Part shown: piece by piece, positions 1 through 7,210 of the stretch
Position numbering within the stretch: the stretch's first letter is position 1
Layout of the letters: each line of letters opens with the position of its first letter
Assembly: GCA_040905865.1 (NCBI GenBank)
Contig: JBBDQU010000023.1
Span: 1-46,019 of the forward strand
DNA: 46,019 nt
Reading direction: 5' to 3'
Origin: Alphaproteobacteria bacterium
GTDB lineage: Bacteria; Pseudomonadota; Alphaproteobacteria; UBA8366; GCA-2717185
The notes under the pieces: generated by a model
The model's database searches: none
The model's input: the letters and a program-made list of their open reading frames with translations, nothing else
Told to the model about the DNA's origin: nothing
Position numbers and translations under genes: made by a program

Positions 1-187
1 GGAGCTTGAATCACAATTTCTCCCGCAGGGGAATCCTGAATCTCAACAGGCCCTAAAGCTGATCTGCTATAAATCCATGATATTCATGATTTTTCAGCAT
101 GGCTGCCCTGTGTATTCTTCGGTGGTCCCCGGGCGAAATCAGGTCCATGTATATTGCAACGCAGCAATACACGATGAGGACCAGAAA

Positions 188-373
188 ATGACACATCACA
201 GACTCAATCATATACCTGTACCGTCAGAGGCCCAGATCAACGCCGCGCTAAGAAATGCGCGCGAGGAACGCGCCAACGCCGTCGGCCACGTCTTCACCTG
301 GCTGGGACGGGCCGTCCGCCGCCTTTTCACGACGAAGATCTCCCCCCTGGAAACCGGCGCCCTGACACGCTGA
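188..373 (+). CDS. small basic protein of unknown function (61 aa)
   Basis: The ATG at 188 is preceded by GAGGA at 176-180 with 7 nt spacing, which favours it over the upstream ATG at 77. The product has an AR-x-ERA-x-A helix (around residues 20-28) followed by a WLGRAVRRLF segment. That pattern resembles the short RSP_7527-like and DUF1127-like proteins common in Alphaproteobacteria, but the match is by eye and weak. It has no signal peptide or cysteines. A strong intrinsic terminator follows at 419-464, which supports a monocistronic transcript. It is convergent with manC. The function is unknown. Confidence 0.5.
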   Translation: MTHHRLNHIPVPSEAQINAALRNAREERANAVGHVFTWLGRAVRRLFTTKISPLETGALTR

Positions 374-418
374 CGGGCGACGAATGCGCCGGTCTGCCCA
401 TGGCAGACCGATGACGCA

Positions 419-464
419 GAGCCCTGCCTTCATCCTCCCCCCTGAAGGCAGGGCTCTCTCTTTT
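419..464 (+). terminator. intrinsic terminator after the small basic protein gene
   Basis: A perfect 14-bp stem (419-432 pairing with 443-456, GAGCCCTGCCTTCA arm) with a 10-nt loop is followed by TCTCTTTT at 457-464. The T-rich tail is on the plus-strand side, so it ends the 188-373 transcript. It may also help stop manC transcripts coming from the other side, although that side lacks a T-run. A second short hairpin (391-409, arms GGTCTGCC/GGCAGACC) lies just upstream. Confidence 0.8.
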
Positions 465-482
465 CGGGTAACAGGCCCGCAA

Positions 483-1916
483 CTAGTTGCGTCCGTAAGT
501 GTCCTCCAGCCGGACGATATCGTCCTCGCCGACATAATCCCCGACCTGGACCTCGATCAGATGCAGCGGTTCGGCGCCCTTGTTCTCCAGCCGGTGGACG
601 ACCCCCTTGGGGATATAGGTCGACTGGTTTTCATGCAGGTCGCTGACCTCCTCGCCCCGCGTCACCGTTCCTGTTCCCCGGACCACGACCCAGTGTTCCG
701 AACGATGCTGGTGCTTCTGCAGGGACAGGATGCCGCCGGGTTTCACGATGATGCGCTTGACCCGGAAGCGTGTATCCTCGTCGATATCGTTGTAATCGCC
801 CCAGGGCCGGAAGACCCTTCTATGGTGCTGCGCCTCGCTGCGGCCGGCGGCGTTCAGCCGCTCGACGAAGGTCCTGGCTTCGCCGGCGCGGCCGCGCGGC
901 GCGATCATCACGGCGTCGGCCGTGGACACGACAATCATGTCGTCCAGTCCGATGGCCGCGATCAGACGTCCGTCATCGCCCCGGAAATAGCAGTTGCGGG
1001 TATCTTCCAGCATGGTATCCGCCAGCAGCGCATTGCCGTCCGCGTCCTTTTCGGCAAGGTCCCAGAGCGCCGGCCAGCCACCGACGTCATTCCAGCCGAT
1101 ATTCACCGGGATGACCGCCGCCCGGTCGGTTTTTTCCATGACCGCGTAGTCGATGGAATCGGCGGGGCAGGCAGAGAAGGTTTCCTGATCCAGCCGCAGG
1201 AAATCCAGATCGGCGAAGCTGGCCGCATAGGCCTTGCGGCAGGCATCCGTCATGGCGGGGTTCAGCCGTTCCAGTTCGTCAATATAAGCTCTTGCGGAAA
1301 ACACGAACATGCCGCTGTTCCACAAGTATTCGCCCGAATCCAGATAGGACTGCGCCGTCACCGCATTCGGCTTCTCGACAAAGGCCGCGACCCTGGCAAG
1401 GCCGCTTGCGGCATCCATGGAGGCGCCGCGCCGGATATAGCCATAGCCTGTTTCCGGATGATCCGGCGTTATCCCGAAGGTGACGAAATCGCCGTCCGCC
1501 GCCGCTTCGGCCGCGCTGACCAGCGCCGCCCGGAAACCGCCGATATCGTCAACAACGTGGTCCGATGGCAGTAACGCCATAATGGCGTCAGGCGACCGGT
1601 CAAGCAGCGCCAGGGCGGCGATTGCCGCGGCGGGGCCGGTACTGCGGCCGACCGGTTCCAGGATGATGGCGAGCGGATCGATTCCCGCCAATTGCAATTG
1701 CTCAGCCACAATGAACCGATGGTCGTTATTGGCGATGACCAGCGGCGGGTCGAAATATGTCGGGTCGGAAACCCGCAACGCGGTTTCCTGCAGCATCGTG
1801 CGATCGCCGGTCAGGGCCAGAAGCTGTTTGGGATAATGGGCGCGCGACATGGGCCACAAACGGGATCCCGAACCGCCTGACAGGATGACAGGTTGAATAC
1901 GCGTTGCTGCTGGCAT
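483..1916 (-). CDS. manC: mannose-1-phosphate guanylyltransferase / mannose-6-phosphate isomerase
   Basis: Bifunctional ManC/AlgA/CpsB-type enzyme that makes GDP-mannose from mannose-1-phosphate and GTP and can interconvert mannose-6-phosphate and fructose-6-phosphate in the cytoplasm. The N-terminus carries the nucleotidyltransferase signature VILSGGSGSRLWPMSR (residues about 10-25). The C-terminal 120 residues form the cupin isomerase domain with PWGDY, the QKHQHRSEHW metal-binding stretch and VVVRGTGTV. The length of 477 aa is normal for the fused family. The start is ATG 1916, with only a distant GAGGA upstream. It is the leftmost gene of the exopolysaccharide island and presumably feeds mannose or a GDP-mannose-derived sugar into the polymer; that role is inferred from context. 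Confidence 0.95.
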   Translation of the reverse strand: MPAATRIQPVILSGGSGSRLWPMSRAHYPKQLLALTGDRTMLQETALRVSDPTYFDPPLVIANNDHRFIVAEQLQLAGIDPLAIILEPVGRSTGPAAAIAALALLDRSPDAIMALLPSDHVVDDIGGFRAALVSAAEAAADGDFVTFGITPDHPETGYGYIRRGASMDAASGLARVAAFVEKPNAVTAQSYLDSGEYLWNSGMFVFSARAYIDELERLNPAMTDACRKAYAASFADLDFLRLDQETFSACPADSIDYAVMEKTDRAAVIPVNIGWNDVGGWPALWDLAEKDADGNALLADTMLEDTRNCYFRGDDGRLIAAIGLDDMIVVSTADAVMIAPRGRAGEARTFVERLNAAGRSEAQHHRRVFRPWGDYNDIDEDTRFRVKRIIVKPGGILSLQKHQHRSEHWVVVRGTGTVTRGEEVSDLHENQSTYIPKGVVHRLENKGAEPLHLIEVQVGDYVGEDDIVRLEDTYGRN

Positions 1917-2160
1917 GTCTGCTGGTTTCCTCGTTTAATGAAATTGCCTTCCGGCAACCTTAATTCAGGCCTTCCCCATAATATCACCGCGAAATTGCGT
2001 GTCACGAATTCCGCCGGTCGGTCGGCTTCCATACAGGTGACGAGCACCGCAGCTTCTAACCCGCCGATAAAGACCTTTCAGCAACGATTATGATACAGAT
2101 AATAGCATCAACTGAAGATGCCACTTCAGGGATAATGGTAACCAGTTCCACGGGGCCAGT

Positions 2161-3474
2161 ATGAAATCAGTATTGCGTTTGTTGTTTATTTATATCCCGA
2201 TTATTTTTGTTATTTTATTGAGCGCCGCCGGGCTTCTTGTCACGGAAAATACGCCGGATGTCGTATCCGCCCGGGCCGCAACGCCGGAAGATGCGTCGCG
2301 CGCCAGGGTGTTTTCCAAACGGGCGATTGACCAGGTGCTGAATGCAACGGCGGAAACGGACCTCGTCATTGGCGAAAAGGAAATCGATGGGCTGTTCGCC
2401 CTCATGAATCGGGGCGCGCCATGGCTGGCGGGCGACGCCACCGTATCGCCCGGCGGTCTCGATATTGCGATGACATTGCGGCTGCCGCGCAATGCTTTCA
2501 GAAATTTTATCAATCTGCGATTCGGATTGAACCCGTCCGCGTCCGGCGTCAGCCTCTCTGAAGCGTCGCTGGGAAATATCCGGGTGCCTGGCCCGGCGGT
2601 CCTGACGGGTCTGCAATACGGCGCCAATCTGGCATTCGGCGACGATACGGGAACGCGCCTCCTGGAATCCGTCAAGACCGTCCGGTTCCGGAGCGATTCC
2701 GTAAATCTGGCGATACTGCCGCTCCCGGACCTTAAGGAAAGGCTTATCGCGCTCTCCGGTCGCCTCGAAACCGTCCGGAACGATGTGGCGCTGCTCGGAG
2801 ACCGGGAAACCATTGGCCTGTATTACACCAAGCTGGTGGAATTGGAGCCGGTATTTGGCGGGAGTCGCCGGACGTCGCTGGCTGTTCTTATGTCTTCGTA
2901 TTTCACCCATGTCCGCGACCGGTCAGGATTCGGCGACCCTGTTGCGGAAAATCAGGCGGCATTGCTGGCACTGGCGATCTATCTTGGCGATTTGCGATTC
3001 GAAAGGCTGACCGGCCCCGTCCGGACCGGAAACCTGATAAACCATCGGCCGAAGTCCAATACCCTCACATTGAACAACCGCCACGACCTGCTGCTGCATT
3101 TCATCGTTTCGATGGGATTGAAAGTTGTTTCGGACCAAGGCGTCGCCATGGCGATCGGGGAGTTCAAGGAACTTCTCGATTCGAACAAGGGCGGCAGCGG
3201 ATTCAGTTTCGTCGACCTTGGCGCCGACCGGACCGGACTGATGTTTGCCGAAATGGCAACGGGCTCCGAAGCGTCGGCACGGCATCTTCAGAATATACTC
3301 GCGGCGAATCCAGCCGAAGATCTGTTTTTCCCGAAATTTACGGATCTGCCGGAAAACATGTCCTCAGCGGAATTCGCGCGAAGGTACGGCAATGTCACCG
3401 ATCCGCGTTATATTGACGTTGTCGCCGAAATCGATCGTCGGATCGCCGCCACGAAAGCCTATGTATTGAATTGA
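2161..3474 (+). CDS. membrane-anchored protein of unknown function
   Basis: A 437-aa protein that I do not recognise. It has one N-terminal hydrophobic segment (about residues 6-26) and then a large, mostly polar part that would lie in the periplasm. No catalytic motif, cysteine pair or repeat stands out. Codon use and GC resemble the neighbours. The start is ATG 2161 with a weak GGGG-type ribosome site about 8 nt upstream. It is divergent from manC and 205 bp before prsK in the same direction, so it is probably part of the exopolysaccharide/PEP-CTERM island. A role in polymer assembly or envelope attachment is possible but is only inferred from position. Confidence 0.8.
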   Translation: MKSVLRLLFIYIPIIFVILLSAAGLLVTENTPDVVSARAATPEDASRARVFSKRAIDQVLNATAETDLVIGEKEIDGLFALMNRGAPWLAGDATVSPGGLDIAMTLRLPRNAFRNFINLRFGLNPSASGVSLSEASLGNIRVPGPAVLTGLQYGANLAFGDDTGTRLLESVKTVRFRSDSVNLAILPLPDLKERLIALSGRLETVRNDVALLGDRETIGLYYTKLVELEPVFGGSRRTSLAVLMSSYFTHVRDRSGFGDPVAENQAALLALAIYLGDLRFERLTGPVRTGNLINHRPKSNTLTLNNRHDLLLHFIVSMGLKVVSDQGVAMAIGEFKELLDSNKGGSGFSFVDLGADRTGLMFAEMATGSEASARHLQNILAANPAEDLFFPKFTDLPENMSSAEFARRYGNVTDPRYIDVVAEIDRRIAATKAYVLN

Positions 3475-3633
3475 TCTGAATAAATAAGACTGTTTTACCC
3501 CGTTTCCGGGGGGATCATTTCCGGACGCCACCCAATCGGGTGATGTGTTAATGTCCTGTTTACCGCTTTTTCCGGGTCATGCTGATTTACACAACTCAGG
3601 CGGGCGATTGTCCAGATGAGATACCTGTTTCCC

Positions 3634-3649
3634 CGGGGCCGGAATTGCA
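3634..3649 (+). promoter_or_regulatory. possible sigma-54 (-24/-12) promoter before prsK
   Basis: CGGGGCCGGAATTGCA has GG and GC at the right separation and a perfect TTGCA -12 element. The -24 half is poor (CGGGGC against TGGCAC). It would start RNA near 3660, about 20 nt ahead of the prsK GTG. This is a weak call, made because PrsR is a sigma-54 activator and the operon might autoregulate. Confidence 0.25.
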
Positions 3650-3679
3650 TCGGTCGTCAGTTGCTGGTCAGATAGTATT

Positions 3680-5785
3680 GTGGTTTATAGTCTCTTCATA
3701 AACATACAGCTATTGAGCTACCTTTCCTGTTTCGGCGCGTTTTTGTTTCTCGCCGTGCTGGTTGGACTCAGCCGCACCGGAGGCGCGCACAAATATCTGT
3801 TGCTGGCCTGCTGCGTCGCTACCGTCATCTGGTCCGGTGTCGTAGTGGCTGTTCCCTGGATCGGCCCCTTTCCCAAAATACTCGCAGCGGCGGAAATTCT
3901 CCGCAACCTGCTATGGCTGACGATGCTCGGCACGCTCCTCGGCATTCGACGGTTTGAGAAAAGCGGTCTCACTGCGCGGCTGGCGGTGATGACGGTGGTC
4001 GGCGTTTCCCTGATCCTGCTCTACGCGGAATCGTTTGCTGAAAAATTCCCCCCGCCACCGTCGATTTTGGCCAACCTGCAGACTATCGTGGGCGGCGGCC
4101 ATGTTTTCCTCGCGGCTATCGGCCTCCTGGCGATTGAAAACCTGTATCGGAACAGCAGCGTGAAGTTGCGCTGGGCGATCAAGTATTTCTGCTTCGGGCT
4201 GGGCACCATCCTGGTTTACGACTTTGTCCTGTATGCGGACGGGGTCCTTTTTGGCCAGCTGGATCAGGAATTCTTCAATGTCCGGGGGTTTGCGAATGCC
4301 ATTATCGTTCCCCTGCTCGCCATTTCGGTATCCCGCGCGGCACTGTGGGATATCGATATCCATATTTCCCGCACCGCCGTTTTCCATACAACGGCGCTGA
4401 TCGGCAGCGGCGTCTATCTGATCGGGATGGCGGGGATCGGGTTCTATGTCCGTGAAATAGGCGGAGAATGGGGACGGGTTGTCCAGAACTTGTTGCTGGC
4501 GACCACGGTTCTGATCCTGATCATCATCTTTTCGTCTGCGGCCATGCGCGCGAAGTTCAAGGTTTGGATCAGCAAGCATTTCTTCAGCTACAAGTATGAT
4601 TACCGCGAAGAATGGCTGCGCTTCATCCGCACCATTACATCGACGGAAGGGCCGGCGGGGCTGCATGAGCGGATCGTCAGGTCGGTCGGCGACATCGTCG
4701 ATTGCAGTTCCGGCGGGCTTTGGGTGTTGCGGGACGGCGATAATGCCTTTCTGCCGACGGTCACAATGCAACTGGGCGATCGTCCGCCCGCGCAATCGCT
4801 CGACAGTCCACTTGTCCGATTTCTCTCGGATACGCACTGGATCGTCGACCTGGAAGAATACCGGCGCAATCCGGCACGGTACGGGGACGTTGAAATACCT
4901 GCCTGGCTGCTGGAAACCCGATCCGTCTGGCTGATCGTTCCCCTGATCTACCGCGATTCGATGCAGGCCTTTCTTGTCCTGGGCCGGCCTCGGGCCAGCC
5001 GCGAGCTGGGTTGGGAAGATTATGACCTGCTGCGAACGGTCGGAAACCAGGCAGCAAGTTATCTCGCGGAAGAACAGGCGATGAATGAATTATCCGATGC
5101 GCGCCGGCTTGACGATTTCAACCGACGCTCGGCTTTTATCATCCATGACATCAAGAACGTTGTCAGCCAGATGTCGCTTTTGGTTCAGAATGCTGAAAAA
5201 TTCGGGGACAATCCGGAATTCCAGAAGGACATGATTGCGACGGTCGGTAATTCCGTTACCCGGATGAAGGATCTGCTTGAACGGTTCAAGACTGTTCAAC
5301 AGCCAATATCCAAAACCATGACGGAAGACGGCCCGGCATCCGATTTGGCCCCCCTGATGAAAATCGTCCACGATGTCGCGGCCAACTGGTGTAAACAGAA
5401 ACCGGATCTGCTCGTCGACTTGCCGGATACAATCGGGCTTCTGGTGGATCATTCGCGGCTGACCTCCGTGCTGGATCATCTGCTCCAAAATGCTATCGAG
5501 GCCGCCGGAGTGAGCGGCTCTGTCGCCCTCCGCCAGCGGGTACATGGCAGGGAAGTATTCATCGAGGTTGAAGACGACGGGCCAGGCATGGATTCTGGCT
5601 ATATCGAGAACAGACTATTCCGGCCGCTCGATAGCCAGAAGTCCTCGGGTTTTGGTTTAGGGGCCTATCAGACCCGACAACTCGTTCGGGAAATGGGCGG
5701 CCGACTGGAAGTAATCAGCGAGGTGGGCCACGGTACCGTTATGCGCGTGGTGTTGCCCCTAAAGGAAGGGTTGGGTGTGGCGTGA
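3680..5785 (+). CDS. prsK: XrtA/PEP-CTERM system sensor histidine kinase PrsK
   Basis: Inner-membrane sensor kinase paired with PrsR. The N-terminal third (about residues 1-290) has eight or so hydrophobic segments. A GAF-like region follows (about 310-460), then a HisKA-type segment with the phosphoacceptor in HDIKN (His489). The ATPase domain has the N-box NAIEAAG, DDGPGMD and GFGLGAYQTRQLVREMGG. Length (701 aa) and layout fit the PrsK family (TIGR02916), which is restricted to exosortase/PEP-CTERM genomes. The GTG start at 3680 has no clear ribosome site. The stop overlaps the prsR start in GTGA, so the two are translationally coupled. The stimulus is unknown. Confidence 0.92.
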   Translation: MVYSLFINIQLLSYLSCFGAFLFLAVLVGLSRTGGAHKYLLLACCVATVIWSGVVVAVPWIGPFPKILAAAEILRNLLWLTMLGTLLGIRRFEKSGLTARLAVMTVVGVSLILLYAESFAEKFPPPPSILANLQTIVGGGHVFLAAIGLLAIENLYRNSSVKLRWAIKYFCFGLGTILVYDFVLYADGVLFGQLDQEFFNVRGFANAIIVPLLAISVSRAALWDIDIHISRTAVFHTTALIGSGVYLIGMAGIGFYVREIGGEWGRVVQNLLLATTVLILIIIFSSAAMRAKFKVWISKHFFSYKYDYREEWLRFIRTITSTEGPAGLHERIVRSVGDIVDCSSGGLWVLRDGDNAFLPTVTMQLGDRPPAQSLDSPLVRFLSDTHWIVDLEEYRRNPARYGDVEIPAWLLETRSVWLIVPLIYRDSMQAFLVLGRPRASRELGWEDYDLLRTVGNQAASYLAEEQAMNELSDARRLDDFNRRSAFIIHDIKNVVSQMSLLVQNAEKFGDNPEFQKDMIATVGNSVTRMKDLLERFKTVQQPISKTMTEDGPASDLAPLMKIVHDVAANWCKQKPDLLVDLPDTIGLLVDHSRLTSVLDHLLQNAIEAAGVSGSVALRQRVHGREVFIEVEDDGPGMDSGYIENRLFRPLDSQKSSGFGLGAYQTRQLVREMGGRLEVISEVGHGTVMRVVLPLKEGLGVA

Positions 5786-7161
5786 CGAAGAATCAGGAAA
5801 ACGGCGTCAAGGCGCCGAGCCTTCTGCTGGTCGAGGACGATCCCGGCCTGCGCAGCCAGCTGCGCTGGGCGCTGGATGACTTTGACGTGCATGTTGCTGA
5901 AGACCGGGTTACGGCGCTGGAACAGCTGCAGGCCGTAAAGCCGAATGTTGTCGTGCTGGATCTTGGACTCCCGCCCGATCCAAACGGGGCGACGGAAGGT
6001 CTGGCGATCCTCGAATCCATATTGTCGGACCGGCCGGAGACAAAGGTGATTGTATCGTCGGGGAACGAGGCGCGGCAAAATGCCGTCGAGGCGGTGCGTC
6101 TTGGCGCGTATGATTTTTACCCGAAACCGGTGGATATGGATATCCTGAAACTGATTATCGACCGGGCGCTGCGCCTGCAGGAGCTTGAACAGGAAAACCG
6201 CCGCCTGAGCACGCAATCAACGGAGTCGCCGTTCGATGAGTTGATTACGTCGAGCCCGAAAATGCTGAAAGTATGCGAAACAATCCGCCGGGTCGCCACG
6301 GCGGATGTACGGGTCATGCTGACGGGGGAAAGCGGCACGGGCAAGGAAGTTCTGGCCCGCGCCCTGCACGCCGCCAGCGAACGGGCGGGCAAGCCCTTTA
6401 TCGCCATAAATTGTGCGGCAATCCCCGAGAACCTTCTGGAAAGTGAACTCTTCGGACACGAAAAAGGGTCGTTCACCGGCGCGGTCAAACAGACCATCGG
6501 AAAAATCGAACAGGCGAATGGCGGAACGCTGCTGCTTGACGAGATCGGCGACATGCCATTGCCATTGCAGGCGAAACTGTTGCGCTTCCTGCAGGAACGG
6601 GTCATTGAACGGATCGGCGGCAGGTCCCAGATTGAACTGGATGTCCGCGTCGTCTCGGCCACGAATCAGGATCTGGAGAGCATGATCAAGACAGGCGAAT
6701 TCCGGGAGGATCTTTATTACCGCCTGGAGGAAGTGGGTGTCCACATTCCTGCCTTGCGGGAACGTGATGGCGATGCTGTGTTGCTTGCGAACTATTTTCT
6801 GCAACAGTTTGGCGGCAATCGGAAAAAATCGTTCCGCGGTTTTACCAAGGATGCGATCGCGGCGATAAGCGCCTATCACTGGCCGGGCAATGTGCGGGAA
6901 CTGGAGAACCGTATAAAGCGGGCCTCGGTTCTTGCGGATGGCAAATATATCGGTTTGGAAGATATCGATATCGACGTGCGCGATTCAGCAAAGGCGGTAC
7001 CGACGCTGCGCGAGGCGCGCGATGCCGCGGAGCATGAGGCTGTCAAGCTGGCGCTTTCACTGGCGCAGGGCAATCTGACGACCGCGGCGAAAGTCCTCAA
7101 TGTGAGCCGTCCGACACTTTATGACCTGATGAAAAACCATGACCTGAAAGTGGAAAACTGA
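5782..7161 (+). CDS. prsR: XrtA/PEP-CTERM sigma-54-dependent response regulator PrsR
   Basis: NtrC-like activator of 459 aa. The receiver domain has acidic residues VEDD near position 18 and the phosphoacceptor Asp60 (VVLDLGLP). The central AAA+ domain has Walker A GESGTGKE, the sigma-54 contact loop GSFTGA (a variant of GAFTGA) and Walker B LLLDEIGDM. A Fis-type helix-turn-helix lies at the C-terminus (NLTTAAKVLNVSRPTLYDLMKNH). This matches the PrsR family (TIGR02915). It is expected to bind dyad enhancers and activate RpoN promoters. The best candidate target in the window is the PEP-CTERM gene promoter at 26685-26700. The GTG start overlaps the prsK stop by 4 bp. Confidence 0.94.
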   Translation: MTKNQENGVKAPSLLLVEDDPGLRSQLRWALDDFDVHVAEDRVTALEQLQAVKPNVVVLDLGLPPDPNGATEGLAILESILSDRPETKVIVSSGNEARQNAVEAVRLGAYDFYPKPVDMDILKLIIDRALRLQELEQENRRLSTQSTESPFDELITSSPKMLKVCETIRRVATADVRVMLTGESGTGKEVLARALHAASERAGKPFIAINCAAIPENLLESELFGHEKGSFTGAVKQTIGKIEQANGGTLLLDEIGDMPLPLQAKLLRFLQERVIERIGGRSQIELDVRVVSATNQDLESMIKTGEFREDLYYRLEEVGVHIPALRERDGDAVLLANYFLQQFGGNRKKSFRGFTKDAIAAISAYHWPGNVRELENRIKRASVLADGKYIGLEDIDIDVRDSAKAVPTLREARDAAEHEAVKLALSLAQGNLTTAAKVLNVSRPTLYDLMKNHDLKVEN

Positions 7162-7210
7162 ATCGGTGCGTGTCGCGAAATGATCGGTGTTGCAACAAAC
7201 GGAAATGATT

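Noticed and set aside
3498-3511. Hairpin CCCCG-TTTC-CGGGG after the unrecognised membrane protein gene
   Set aside because: The stem is only 5 bp and has no T-run, so it is not called a terminator.
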